This document shows positions 16,307-25,589 of a DNA stretch of 64,000 nt, piece after piece (position 1 is the first letter of the stretch; each line of letters starts with the position of its first letter). Under the pieces are notes generated by a model. It saw only the letters and a list, made by a program, of their open reading frames with translations, did not search any database and had not been told where the DNA came from. The stretch is taken from NCBI RefSeq assembly GCF_028993635.1, contig NZ_CP118631.1:5332001-5396000 (forward strand). The letters run 5' to 3'. The position numbers and the translations under genes are program-made. This DNA is from Mucilaginibacter sp. SJ (GTDB lineage: Bacteria; Bacteroidota; Bacteroidia; Sphingobacteriales; Sphingobacteriaceae).

Positions 16307-17740
16307 ATGGACACAAGGTTTACGTCACTCTTTACTCATTCAAAAGATATTTTTTTTGTCATGGATATGAATGGCGTGATCATGCATACCAACCATGCTT
16401 TTCGTAATACCTTTAACTATAGCGACGAGGAATTAACGGGTATAAATATCGCAGCTATATGCCATCCGGCAGATAAAGAACGCCAGGCAGAATCACAGGG
16501 CAGCCTTCTGCTTAATAAAAAATTAGTTGGCTATCAAAGCCGTATTAAAGCAAAAGACGGGTGTTACTTTAGCATTATCTGGTCGGTAATATTGAATGAG
16601 GATGATAACCTGATTTATTCGAGCGGTAATACGCTGGCCGGTATGATTGGCCAATCGGGAGATGATATTGTACAGCATACCATTCAAAGCCTTAATGAGG
16701 GTTTTATTGTACTTGATGCCAACTGGGATATAATTTCCTTTAACCCGGCCTTCCAGGCTATGACTAACCTTAGTTTAACCGAACTTGATCAGGCCAATTT
16801 TATGGAGATTAAAAGTCTTGGTTTAACTGAAAGGATAGAGAGCGAGTTTCAACTTTCATTAACCTGCAAAAAATCAATACAGGTACAATATTTAAATACA
16901 TATTCAAACAGCTGGCTTCGTATCAATATATACCCATATCAGGACCAGCTGGCTGTTTTCGTGCGTGATATAACGGAAATAAAAATGCAGGAGTGGGTAT
17001 TGGAGCTTGAAAAGAGGGTGCTGGAGTTAAACGCTGCATCGCAATATACACTTGTGCAATCCGCGACCGAATTGCTTATGGGGGTTGAGAGGATCTTCCC
17101 GGATATGATCTGTTCGGTTTTAGAAGTTGATGATGCACAGGAAAAGTTGCATACGCTTGCCAGTCCGCGGTTACCCCAGGCTTACAGCGATCAGTTGGAA
17201 GGCTTATCAATAGGGCCAAATGTAGGGTCATGCGGTACGTCGGCATTTCACCGCAAGCAGGTTATTGTAAGTGATATCGAAAATGATCCCCTTTGGGCTG
17301 ATTACGTGGGGCTTGTTAAACCATACGGGCTTAAGGCTTGCTGGTCATCGCCGGTAATGAGTTCAAAAAACACCAAAGTTTTGGCCGTATTTGGTATTTA
17401 TTATCATACTGTACGTGAGCCAAATGATGATGAGTTGAGTATTATTGAGCGTACTGTGAATATTCTGAGAGTACTGATAGAAAGCAAAAAAACCGAAGAC
17501 AATATACGTGAACAGAACCACAGGCTGCAAACCATAGCCAATATCAGCTCGCACGAGTTGCGCAAACCGGTTGCAACTATCTTAGGTTTAGTTAATTTGT
17601 TTGATAATGAAGATCTTCAAAACCCGCTCAATAAAGAGATCATCGGGCATATTGATACAACATCGCAGCAACTTGACGGGGTTATTCATTCAATAGTTGA
17701 AAGAACGGCATTTATTAAAGCTTTTGGAGCTGATGCGTAA
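16307..17740 (+). CDS. PAS-PAS-GAF protein ending in a histidine-kinase dimerisation domain
   Basis: 477-residue cytoplasmic signalling protein. Two PAS domains (about 5-115 with FFVMDMNGVIMHTNHAF; 120-230 with GFIVLDANWDIISFNPAF), a GAF domain (about 245-395 with GPNVGSCGTSAFHRKQVIVSD) and a HisKA-type helix pair whose acceptor is H416 in ISSHELRKPVATILG. It ends 61 residues later, before any N, G1 or G2 box, so there is no ATP-binding domain. The next frame does not continue a kinase. It could dimerise with, or be phosphorylated by, another kinase. The last codons overlap the ATG of a decayed gene. Confidence 0.85.
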   Translation: MDTRFTSLFTHSKDIFFVMDMNGVIMHTNHAFRNTFNYSDEELTGINIAAICHPADKERQAESQGSLLLNKKLVGYQSRIKAKDGCYFSIIWSVILNEDDNLIYSSGNTLAGMIGQSGDDIVQHTIQSLNEGFIVLDANWDIISFNPAFQAMTNLSLTELDQANFMEIKSLGLTERIESEFQLSLTCKKSIQVQYLNTYSNSWLRINIYPYQDQLAVFVRDITEIKMQEWVLELEKRVLELNAASQYTLVQSATELLMGVERIFPDMICSVLEVDDAQEKLHTLASPRLPQAYSDQLEGLSIGPNVGSCGTSAFHRKQVIVSDIENDPLWADYVGLVKPYGLKACWSSPVMSSKNTKVLAVFGIYYHTVREPNDDELSIIERTVNILRVLIESKKTEDNIREQNHRLQTIANISSHELRKPVATILGLVNLFDNEDLQNPLNKEIIGHIDTTSQQLDGVIHSIVERTAFIKAFGADA

Positions 17741-17846
17741 GTTCGTAACGGCCATTTTTTTCTATTGCTGAGCGGTATCTCTTTTGCTCAGGTCTCCACC
17801 TTTAGTATCGATAGTAGTAAGTTAAGTCTCTGCAATAAGCAATAGG
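17734..17846 (+). pseudogene. Remnant of the start of an exported-protein gene
   Basis: ATG at 17734 overlaps the stop of the PAS gene and begins MRKFVTAIF. With one T removed from the six-T run at 17756-17761 the frame continues LLLSGISFAQVSTFSID, a textbook Bacteroidota signal peptide with an FAQ cleavage site, and then meets a stop at about 17844-17846. As it stands the frame shifts within the signal peptide. The body of the gene is missing. No name can be given. Confidence 0.45.
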
Positions 17847-17860
17847 GCGATCTAATAAAC

Positions 17861-17894
17861 AAAAGAGCGATGCGATAGTCCGCATGGCTCTTTT
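17861..17894. terminator. Hairpin terminator, bidirectional
   Basis: Outer stem AAAAGAGC / GCTCTTTT and inner stem ATGCG / CGCAT, with a T-run at the plus-strand end and an A-run at the other. It lies 10 bp beyond the stop of the minus-strand FtsX gene and also closes the plus-strand unit. Confidence 0.7.
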
Positions 17895-17903
17895 GTTATC
17901 AAA

Positions 17904-20288
17904 TTAATCTGCTTTCAGGCTTTTGACGGGATTCACAATCGCAGCTTTCAAACTTTGGTAACTAACCGTCATCAGGGTGATTGCTATCGCGCCAACACCT
18001 GTAATTGCAAATATCCACCAGGACAGTTCTGTATGATAAGCGTAATGACTGAGCCAGGTGTGCATCAGATACCAGGCTATTGGCGCTGCGATTACCATGG
18101 AGATTCCTACCAGTACCACAAAATCCATCGACAGCATGCGCCAAAGATTAAATATGGATGCCCCCAGTATTTTGCGGACACCAATTTCCTTAATCCGTTG
18201 TTCGGCAACAAATATCGCCATTCCAAAGATACCCATGCAACTGATAAATATCGCCAGCACGGAGAAGATGCCGGCCAGTATCCCTATCTTTTGTTCATTG
18301 GCAAACTTCTTTTGATATTCCTCGTCCACAAAGCGGAAGTCCAACGGCTCTGCAGGTGAATACTGTTTCCAAATACGCTGTATTTTGTTAATCGCCGAGT
18401 TGGAGCTCATTTGCGGATTGATCCGGATGATCAGGAAATTCCCCGGTTTGGGGTCCATAAAGAATATCGTTTGTCTCGCAGGTTCGTATGGTGATGTCAT
18501 GATCATATTTTTGACTACGCCCACAACCTGGTATTTCTTGCCCCACCAATCGATGGTTTCACCGATAGGATGTTTTAGGCCCATGTAGATAACCGCGGCT
18601 TCATTCAAAATAACTGAAGAAGAATCTGCGGCAAATGCAGACGAAAAGTCCCGGCCCTGGATTAACCGCCAGTCAACCGTTCTGCCATAGGTAGTACTAA
18701 CGCCAACCATCCCGAACTCGTCGTTCATTTGAGGATCTTTGCCCGACCACTTCAGGCCGTTGACGCCGCCATAAATGCCGGTGGTCGAACTACCCGATTC
18801 GGCAACATCAACAATGGCACCGCTATTAATCAGATCATTGTGAAATGTCGCAAATTGCTTGTGAATGGTTCCTGAATTCAACTCCATGGTGATCAAACCG
18901 TTCCTGTTATAACCAACAGCTCGGTTTTGGGAATACTGTATCTGTTTAAAAGTGATAATAGTACCGATGATCAGAATGATCGAAACGGCAAATTGCACCA
19001 CAACCAGTACCTGCCGGGGCAGCGTTGAAAAACGGCCTGCTTTAAAAGTGCCTTTTAAGACGCTGACTGGGTTAAAGGAAGACAAATACAGCGCCGGATA
19101 GATACCCGCCAATAGCCCGACAAAAAAGCTGAAGCTTACACAAACCAGCCAAAACTGAACATTGCCAAGAGGCATGCTGATTTGTTTGCCGGCCACCTGG
19201 TTAAATAGGGGTAGCACCAGCCACGCCAATGTGATAGCAAACAGGAAAGATAATAAAGCAACGGCAATTGATTCGGTGAAAAATTGAGTGACCAACTGAC
19301 TGCGCAGTGAGCCTATTGCTTTTCGAACGCCTACTTCCCGCGCCCGTTTTTCACTCCGGGCTGTACTCAGGTTCATGAAATTAATACAAGCTAACAGCAA
19401 GACAAATATACCAATCACTCCGAACAACCAGACATAAGTGATCTCTCCGCCGGTATTAACACCATTTTTATATTCGGCATACAGGTGCCAGCGGCTCATC
19501 GGCTGGAGCAGGATCACCGGTTTGAACTTGGCGCTGCCCTGGTCAACCCGACGCAATTTCACATCTTTGATCTGTGCAGAAACGGTGTTCACATCAGCTT
19601 TATCATTTAATTGCACATAAAGCAGATAGGAGTTATTACCCCAATCGACATCTGCCTTTCTTAGATTTTCATCTGCGGTGTAATAGAGCTGCCAGGTCGC
19701 AATAAACGCAAGGTCGCTAAAACTTGAATTTTGTGGCAAGTCAGCATAAACCCCGCTTATTTTAACTGACATTTTATTGTCCAGTTTTAACATTTTGCCG
19801 GTGGGGTCATTATCACCATACAGTGCTTTTGCTGTTGTCGCGGCTAAAAGCACAGAAGAAGGGTCGTTCAAGCCTGATCTGGTGCCCCTGATCATATGCA
19901 GACTCAACAATTCAGGCGCCTCAGGTTGCATAAAATTGCCTGTTTTAAGCAATTGCTTACCGCCGCTGTTCAGGATATGGTTCCAAACACCGGATGCCAG
20001 CACCACATGTTTAAAATTTCCGCTATAGGTCGTGCGCAATTCTGCCGCTAAAGGGATAGGTATGTTTTCGTTGGTATTGATCGTCCCGTTGATCGTCTTG
20101 TTTTGTAGCACCCTGGCCACGCGGTCATAGTTTTCATTGTATTTGTTGAACGAAAGTTCATCATTGATCCATAAACCGATCAATAAAGCGACCGACATTC
20201 CGACGGCTAAGCCACTGATATTGATGAACGAAGTTGATCTTTTCGTTAAGATATTGCGCCAGGCTGTTTTCAGATAATTCTTTATCAT
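17904..20288 (-). CDS. MacB/FtsX-type ABC transporter permease
   Basis: Inner-membrane permease of 794 residues with the two-fold MacB-FtsX layout of Bacteroidota. It begins MIKNYLKTAWRNILTKR and has TM1 at about 22-42, a periplasmic MacB core domain (45-280), three TM segments (about 285-440) with EKRAREVGVRKAIGS in the coupling helix, a second periplasmic domain (450-670) and a last FtsX block with EQRIKEIGVRKILGAS and three TM segments. No ATP-binding subunit gene is adjacent, so it must borrow one or have been separated from its own. Such permeases export lipoproteins, peptides or antibiotics; the substrate is unknown. Confidence 0.88.
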   Translation of the reverse strand: MIKNYLKTAWRNILTKRSTSFINISGLAVGMSVALLIGLWINDELSFNKYNENYDRVARVLQNKTINGTINTNENIPIPLAAELRTTYSGNFKHVVLASGVWNHILNSGGKQLLKTGNFMQPEAPELLSLHMIRGTRSGLNDPSSVLLAATTAKALYGDNDPTGKMLKLDNKMSVKISGVYADLPQNSSFSDLAFIATWQLYYTADENLRKADVDWGNNSYLLYVQLNDKADVNTVSAQIKDVKLRRVDQGSAKFKPVILLQPMSRWHLYAEYKNGVNTGGEITYVWLFGVIGIFVLLLACINFMNLSTARSEKRAREVGVRKAIGSLRSQLVTQFFTESIAVALLSFLFAITLAWLVLPLFNQVAGKQISMPLGNVQFWLVCVSFSFFVGLLAGIYPALYLSSFNPVSVLKGTFKAGRFSTLPRQVLVVVQFAVSIILIIGTIITFKQIQYSQNRAVGYNRNGLITMELNSGTIHKQFATFHNDLINSGAIVDVAESGSSTTGIYGGVNGLKWSGKDPQMNDEFGMVGVSTTYGRTVDWRLIQGRDFSSAFAADSSSVILNEAAVIYMGLKHPIGETIDWWGKKYQVVGVVKNMIMTSPYEPARQTIFFMDPKPGNFLIIRINPQMSSNSAINKIQRIWKQYSPAEPLDFRFVDEEYQKKFANEQKIGILAGIFSVLAIFISCMGIFGMAIFVAEQRIKEIGVRKILGASIFNLWRMLSMDFVVLVGISMVIAAPIAWYLMHTWLSHYAYHTELSWWIFAITGVGAIAITLMTVSYQSLKAAIVNPVKSLKAD

Positions 20289-21001
20289 AGCTTTTACAAA
20301 TAAGTGTTTTTTGATGAGCTAAACGAATGCCAGGTAGTTAATTAACTGAAAATCAATAAGTAATAATCAAATTGATATAAAGTAATTGTATCGAAAACGA
20401 ACGTACACCGTGCGAAACTGCTGCATCGTTGTTTGCCCAACCAGCCAGACTGATCCGTAAAATCCGCTAAGAATTTAATCATCAAAGTGGTTGTCTTAAG
20501 CCGTAAAATAAGTTTCCCCTGCGTTCTCATGGAACAAGCCTGGGCGCTATTTACAGTTTTGGCAGCTTAGGTTTCAGCTTCTTTGCTCTATTACTTTTTC
20601 CGTCTTTTAAGTCAATATTGTTTAAGGCCACGACAGCTTTAAATTATGATACAATGCTGCTTTAGCCTGCAAGTCCATAAAGAGAGCGATACCCTTTTCT
20701 TTGTAAATAATTAGTGTTTTCTAATGTATTAAAAAAACACTTTGAGCAATATTCTCTATTGATTATATTTTCAATAATAAGGTTTAGGTTTAAAGCCGCT
20801 TTCGATGATATAATTTCCCCCTTAGGTTGATAGGAGGTTATTTCTGCCGGTATTGTCATTGATAAATTTCGATTGTGTTATTTGAAGGACACGGCCTTGT
20901 ATAAGATAGGCTTACTCCTCCTTTCGGGATACCAGCCCTACCTTATTCAGAGGCCTTACACGCCAATGTCCCACAGCTTTAGGTATCTCGCCATTTGCTT
21001 T
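20289..21001. other. 713-bp gap without a convincing gene
   Basis: Mostly AT-rich sequence. Short minus-strand frames at 20342-20530 and 20662-20859 (62 and 65 codons) have no recognisable domain, no promoter and no conserved neighbour. The stretch 20900-21000, before the ssb stop, is more GC-rich but has no long frame or strong hairpin. I see no tRNA or riboswitch fold. Confidence 0.5.
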
Positions 21002-21340
21002 TCAGCCTTTAGCGCCCACTTTTAAAAATTCGTTAACCACTACTTCAGACACGTAGCGTTTAATGCCATCCTTATCGGTATAGTTACGATTGGCCAGTTT
21101 GCCTTCCACAGCAACTTCATCACCTTTTTTGAGCAGGCCTTCGGCAAGTTTGGCTTGTGTGCCCCAGAAAATTAGGTTATGCCATTGAGTATCAGTAATT
21201 TTTTCGCCTTTGTCGTTTTTATAACTTTCATTAGTGGCGATGGAAAGTCGCACCATTTTTTTATTGCTGTCAAATACTTTTACTTCAGGATCCATACCTA
21301 AGTTGCCTACCAGGCGCACACTGTTTTTTAATGAGTTCAT
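21002..21340 (-). CDS. ssb: Short single-stranded DNA-binding protein
   Basis: OB-fold SSB of 112 residues (NSVRLVGNLGMDPEVKVF, TQWHNLIFWGTQAKLAEG, GDEVAVEGKLANRNY). It binds single-stranded DNA as a dimer or tetramer. The protein ends about where the OB fold ends (VNEFLKVGAKG) and lacks the Gly/Pro-rich linker and acidic tail (DDDIPF-type) through which housekeeping SSBs recruit partner proteins, so it is probably a secondary SSB. It is divergently placed from a zinc-finger gene, with an inverted repeat between them. Confidence 0.88.
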   Translation of the reverse strand: MNSLKNSVRLVGNLGMDPEVKVFDSNKKMVRLSIATNESYKNDKGEKITDTQWHNLIFWGTQAKLAEGLLKKGDEVAVEGKLANRNYTDKDGIKRYVSEVVVNEFLKVGAKG

Positions 21341-21440
21341 CTTTTTAATATTTACTGTTTAATGTTTGTTTGAGTTAACGATACAAAGGTGGGGAGGGTG
21401 AGAAAAATTAACCGGATATTAACCGTTTATAGTCGATAGT

Positions 21441-21468
21441 ATCCGTTTGTAAGCGTTTGCAAACGGAT
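21441..21468. promoter_or_regulatory. Operator-like inverted repeat between ssb and the zinc-finger gene
   Basis: ATCCGTTTG and CAAACGGAT form a perfect 9-bp inverted repeat with a 10-bp spacer. A related AACCGTTTAT lies just left (21421-21430). The site is 23 bp before the plus-strand ATG, overlapping where its -33 region would be (a TACCTTTA -7 box lies at 21480-21487). Confidence 0.45.
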
Positions 21469-21491
21469 AATTTATTCGTTACCTTTATGTC

Positions 21492-21851
21492 ATGAACCAG
21501 GAAAGAGTATGCTTAGATTGCGGTACGCCCTTACAGGGCCGTGCCGATAAAAAGTTTTGTAATGATCTGTGCCGCAATAATTATAATAACCAGCTCAACA
21601 GCAACAGCTATAACCTGGTGCGTAATATCAATAATATCCTGCGCCGTAACCGCCGCGTACTGGAAGAGCTGAACCCGACCGGTAAAACCAAAACTACCCG
21701 TAAAAAACTTGCTGCAAAAGGTTTTGATTTCGACCATATCACCAGTATCTATCAAACAAAAACTGGATCGACCTATTTTTTTAATTACGAGTATGGCTAC
21801 CTGTTATTAGACAATGATGAGGTATTACTGGTGAAACGGGAAGGGGAATAG
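21492..21851 (+). CDS. Zinc-ribbon hypothetical protein
   Basis: 119 residues. The N-terminus has a four-cysteine metal site CLDCGTPLQ...KKFCNDLC (two Cys pairs 13 residues apart), followed by an Asn-rich helix (NNYNNQLNSNSYNL), a basic segment (RRNRRVLEEL, TKTTRKKLAAKGFDF) and a C-terminal beta hairpin (STYFFNYEYGYLLLD). This pattern, an HNH-like or regulatory zinc finger plus a winged tail, recurs in Bacteroidota but I know no established role. It is divergent from ssb, which makes a nucleic-acid link plausible but unproven. Confidence 0.75.
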   Translation: MNQERVCLDCGTPLQGRADKKFCNDLCRNNYNNQLNSNSYNLVRNINNILRRNRRVLEELNPTGKTKTTRKKLAAKGFDFDHITSIYQTKTGSTYFFNYEYGYLLLDNDEVLLVKREGE

Positions 21852-22186
21852 CAGTTTGCAGTAAGTAGCAGTAGGCAGTAAGTAGCAGTTTGCAGTGGCA
21901 GTTTGCAATAAGTAGCAGTAGTAGTTGGCGGTAGCAGTTTGTAGAGAGCGGCAATTTTGCAGTGGCAGTTTGCGGTGGGATAACCAATTTATAGCTTTGA
22001 GCTTTGGGCATTCTGCTTTTAGCTTTAAAATCCAATTCCCTATAGATTTAATAGCATTTAACAGTTTAATATTTTGATAATTAATACTTAACTGTTGTTT
22101 CATTCGGCTCTTTATGTTTTCAATAAATTTAAGTACGTTTGGGGAAATGTAAATTTTTAATTTTTGACTGATCTTACTAATTTAAA
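21852..22186. other. Gap with GCAGTTTGC-type short repeats and a promoter
   Basis: From 21850 to 21980 the motif AGTAGCAGTTTGCAGT is repeated imperfectly five or six times, then a dispersed stretch (TTTGGGCATTCTGCTTTTAG, about 22004-22023; also seen at 46733-46752). TACGTTTG at 22134-22141 is an exact TAnnTTTG -7 box for the permease gene, giving a leader of about 40 nt. The -33 region (TTTATG) is weak. Confidence 0.5.
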
Positions 22187-23743
22187 ATGAAATTATTTAT
22201 TAAGAAACCGATTGCTCAACTAATGGCTGCTTCGGCAGAGACGGAGAAATCGCTCAAGAGAACCTTAGGCGTTGGCTCACTTATAGCACTCGGCATCGGC
22301 GCTATTATCGGTGCCGGTATTTTTGTTCGTACGGCAGCTGCGGCAGGTGAACATGCCGGGCCTGCGGTTACCATCTCATTCCTTATAGCGGCCGCCGGTT
22401 GCGCCCTGGCCGGTTTATGCTATGCAGAATTTGCCAGTATGATCCCTATCGCAGGATCTGCTTATACCTACTCTTACGCTACCATGGGCGAATTCATTGC
22501 CTGGATCATTGGCTGGGACTTAGTGCTTGAATATGCGCTTGGGGCCGCTACCGTTTCCATTGGCTGGTCGCAGTATTTTAATGAGTTTTTAACAACGTTC
22601 TTTAACGTGCATATACCATACGCATGGTCGCACTCGTTTATGGAAACCTCAAACACCACGGTAGGCATGTATGCCAGCGAACTTGGCACAAGAGGCATTG
22701 TTAACCTGCCTGCTATCCTGATCCTGTTCCTGTTAACGATGTTGCTCATTCGCGGTACGGCCGAATCTGCAGTGGTAAACAATATCATTGTAGTAGTAAA
22801 AGTTGCCATCGTATTGATGATCATTGGTTTAGGCTGGCATTTTATTAACCCGGCTTTCCATACACCTTATACTATCCCTGCCGATGCCGGAAAGATCAAA
22901 GTAAGTGCGGGTGTAGTTGATTATGCTGATACTTTTAACCACGGATGGCTCGGTGTATTACGCGGCGCAAGTGTTGTGTTTTTCGCTTTTATTGGGTTTG
23001 ACGCTGTATCAACAGCCGCTCAGGAAGCCAAAAACCCACAAAAAGATATGCCAAAGGGTATCCTGATATCACTGGTAATCTGTACTGCTCTTTACATCCT
23101 GTTCTCGCACGTGTTAACCGGTTTGGTATCATACAAAGATTTCCTTATCCAGGGTAAAGAAGCATCGGTAAGTTATGCAATTAAAACTGCTATGCCAGGT
23201 TATGGATGGTTGGCTTCATTTGTTACTGTATCGATACTCGCCGGTTTCTCTTCGGTGATCCTGGTGATGCTGATGGGCCAAACCCGTGTATTTTACACCA
23301 TGAGCACCGATGGTTTGATCCCTAAAGTATTTTCAAAGCTACACCCTAAATTCCGTACCCCTTACAAATCGCAATGGTTATTCTTCGTATTTGTATCGTT
23401 GTTTGCCGGCTTTATTCCTGATAAATATGTTGGCGATATGGTGAGTATCGGAACACTGTTTGCTTTTGTGCTTGTATGTATCGGTATCTTTATTTTAAGG
23501 AAAACCGACCCGGGCATTGAACGTCCGTTCAAAACTCCGGCTTATATGATTGTTTGCCCGCTTGGCGCCATCATTTGCCTGTGTATGATTGCCAGCGAAG
23601 GCTGGGAAAACTGGGCAAGGCTTATCGTTTGGTTATTGGTAGGTTTTGCCGTTTACTTTGGCTATAGCATCAAACGTTCGCATGTAAGGCATGGTAAGGT
23701 TGAAGCTGCTGTTAATCCTATCAACCCTAAATTTGTTGAATAG
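22187..23743 (+). CDS. APC-superfamily amino acid permease, CAT-like
   Basis: Inner-membrane transporter of 518 residues with about twelve to thirteen hydrophobic segments. LGVGSLIALGIGAIIGAGIF (residues about 28-47) is the unwound TM1 that holds the substrate amino group, FFAFIGFDAVSTAAQEAKNP is the TM6 and loop signature, and FKTPAYMIVCPLG follows TM10. Length and motifs fit the cationic amino acid transporter branch (YfnA-like), with proton-linked uptake. It is monocistronic with a promoter and a terminator of its own. Exact substrate is uncertain. Confidence 0.9.
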   Translation: MKLFIKKPIAQLMAASAETEKSLKRTLGVGSLIALGIGAIIGAGIFVRTAAAAGEHAGPAVTISFLIAAAGCALAGLCYAEFASMIPIAGSAYTYSYATMGEFIAWIIGWDLVLEYALGAATVSIGWSQYFNEFLTTFFNVHIPYAWSHSFMETSNTTVGMYASELGTRGIVNLPAILILFLLTMLLIRGTAESAVVNNIIVVVKVAIVLMIIGLGWHFINPAFHTPYTIPADAGKIKVSAGVVDYADTFNHGWLGVLRGASVVFFAFIGFDAVSTAAQEAKNPQKDMPKGILISLVICTALYILFSHVLTGLVSYKDFLIQGKEASVSYAIKTAMPGYGWLASFVTVSILAGFSSVILVMLMGQTRVFYTMSTDGLIPKVFSKLHPKFRTPYKSQWLFFVFVSLFAGFIPDKYVGDMVSIGTLFAFVLVCIGIFILRKTDPGIERPFKTPAYMIVCPLGAIICLCMIASEGWENWARLIVWLLVGFAVYFGYSIKRSHVRHGKVEAAVNPINPKFVE

Positions 23744-23764
23744 TATAACAATGTTATCATAAAC

Positions 23765-23796
23765 AAAAAAGGTTCTGAATTTTCAGAACCTTTTTT
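23765..23796 (+). terminator. Intrinsic terminator of the permease gene
   Basis: AAAAAAGGTTCTGAA / TTCAGAACCTTTTTT: a 15-bp stem with a 2-nt loop ending in a T-run, 22 bp after the stop. Confidence 0.85.
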
Positions 23797-23840
23797 GTTA
23801 CATTCCCTTTTTTATACCATCAAACCAATAAAACCGCTTC

Positions 23841-25004
23841 ATGAAGGGCGATAAAAACCTGTGGGTATTAGTATTTGTATGTATCATCAACTCCCTCGGG
23901 TTCGGCATCATTGTACCAATACTTTACTCATACGGTAAAACCTTTGGCGTTACCGGCGAAACATTAGGCATCCTCACCGCCTCATTTTCGGTAGCCCAGT
24001 TTTTTGCTACACCGGTGCTGGGGTCCCTTTCTGATAAATGGGGGAGGAAGCCATTACTGGTGATCAGCCTGGCGGGTACCTGTATTTCTTTTATTCTGTT
24101 TGCCGAAGCGCGGAGCATGATCATGCTTTTTGCAGCCCGCATCCTTGACGGGCTTACAGGAGGAAATGTTTCTGTAGCGCAGGCCATGGTATCGGATACG
24201 GCAAGGCCGGATAACAGGGCAAAAAGGTTCGGTATACTAAGTTCTGCCTTTGGGTTTGGCTTTGTGATTGGGCCGGCCGTTGGCGGTTTCCTGAACAGGT
24301 ATGGCATGCAGGTACCTTTCTTTTTTGCGGCGGGCATTTCACTTATCGGCACACTTTGCAGCCTGTTCTTTTTAAAGGAAACCAATCCGCCCGATAAAAC
24401 AAAAAAGAATTTAGAAAAAACTAAATTTTCGTTTACCGCATTGGTTACCACGCTTAAACGACCGGTTATTGGCACAGCGGTATTCACCGGCTTTATGCTT
24501 ACCATGGCGCAGTTTACCATGATCATCGGTTTTCAAACCTTTAGCGTTGATGTATTGAAGATCACGCCTACGCAAATTGGGATCTTATATGCGGGTTTTG
24601 GTGTTAGTGGTATCATTATGCAGCTTTGTGTGCCGCTGTTCACCAAATGGTTTTCATCTAAATCAATGATCCTGCTGCTTTCAACTTTTCTTTGCCTTGC
24701 AGCGATGTTTGTAACCGGGCTTACTAACCATTTTATCCCTTTTGTTGCCGGCATGTGCAGTTATGGTTTATTTAATGGTTTGCGCAACCCCATGCTCAAC
24801 GCAATTATTGCCGATCATATTGATCATAAAGAGCAGGGCAAAATATTGGGGATCAACCAGTCGTACGCTTCCATAGGGCAAACCATCGGTCCGGTAACAG
24901 CAGGCTTTGCAGCTTTGCTGTCTGTACATGCAATTTTCTTCTTATCTTCATGCTATATTTTGGCTGCATTGCTGCTAAGTATCCGGTTAAAGAAAAAAGA
25001 ATAA
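23841..25004 (+). CDS. MFS efflux transporter, TetA-like
   Basis: Twelve-TM major facilitator protein of 387 residues. Motif A after TM2 reads GSLSDKWGRKPLLV and motif C in TM5 reads AFGFGFVIGPAVGG, which mark the drug:H+ antiporter branch (TetA/YdhP-like). It probably exports small hydrophobic compounds; nothing here gives a substrate. MarC follows 12 bp downstream and may be co-transcribed. The N-terminus is short and starts in TM1 directly after MKGDKN. Confidence 0.88.
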   Translation: MKGDKNLWVLVFVCIINSLGFGIIVPILYSYGKTFGVTGETLGILTASFSVAQFFATPVLGSLSDKWGRKPLLVISLAGTCISFILFAEARSMIMLFAARILDGLTGGNVSVAQAMVSDTARPDNRAKRFGILSSAFGFGFVIGPAVGGFLNRYGMQVPFFFAAGISLIGTLCSLFFLKETNPPDKTKKNLEKTKFSFTALVTTLKRPVIGTAVFTGFMLTMAQFTMIIGFQTFSVDVLKITPTQIGILYAGFGVSGIIMQLCVPLFTKWFSSKSMILLLSTFLCLAAMFVTGLTNHFIPFVAGMCSYGLFNGLRNPMLNAIIADHIDHKEQGKILGINQSYASIGQTIGPVTAGFAALLSVHAIFFLSSCYILAALLLSIRLKKKE

Positions 25005-25016
25005 ATCCTACACACC

Positions 25017-25589
25017 ATGCCGCATCCGTTTATTTTTAAAGAGATCATTTCGGTTACGATGATCCTTTTTGCTATTATTGATATTTTGGGTGCCATACCG
25101 GTAATTATTCAGCTCAGGCAACGCGTAGGTCATATTGAATCGGAAAAGGCCAGCATAGCCGTGCTGGTGCTTATGGTAACCTTTCTTTTTATTGGGGATG
25201 AATTGCTTGCTGTAATAGGTCTGGATATTTCTTCATTTGCCATCGCAGGCTCACTGGTGATCTTTATCATCGCTATGGAAATGATCCTGGGTGTTGATTT
25301 TTTTAAAGAGGAATTGCCACAGGCAGCGTCTATTGTACCATTAGCTTTTCCGCTTATTGCAGGGGCAGGCACCATGACTACGCTGCTTTCCCTTAAATCG
25401 CAATATCAAACACAAAATATCCTTGTGGGTATTGTGCTAAACACCCTTGTAGTTTACCTGGTACTTAAAAATGTTAAATGGCTGGAAAGGCTGCTTGGAC
25501 CGATAGGCTTGAGCGTATTGCGTAAAGCATTCGGGATTATTTTATTGGCTATCGCGATTAAGCTTTTCCGGAGTAATACGCATTTGTAA
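25017..25589 (+). CDS. MarC-family integral membrane protein
   Basis: Six-TM protein of 190 residues: TM segments at about 10-32, 45-63, 69-87, 107-125, 139-157 and 170-187. PHPFIFKEIISVTMILFAIIDILGAIPV is the family start (quoted in part: FAIIDILGAIPVI), and PLAFPLIAGAGTMTTLL in TM4 is its strongest signature. Despite the name, MarC has no proven role in multidrug resistance. The last 13 codons (AIAIKLFRSNTHL and stop) are repeated 480 bp further on. Confidence 0.9.
   Translation: MPHPFIFKEIISVTMILFAIIDILGAIPVIIQLRQRVGHIESEKASIAVLVLMVTFLFIGDELLAVIGLDISSFAIAGSLVIFIIAMEMILGVDFFKEELPQAASIVPLAFPLIAGAGTMTTLLSLKSQYQTQNILVGIVLNTLVVYLVLKNVKWLERLLGPIGLSVLRKAFGIILLAIAIKLFRSNTHL

Noticed and set aside
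20662..20859. 65-codon minus-strand frame
   Set aside because: No motif, no promoter, no conserved neighbour; kept only as part of the gap description.
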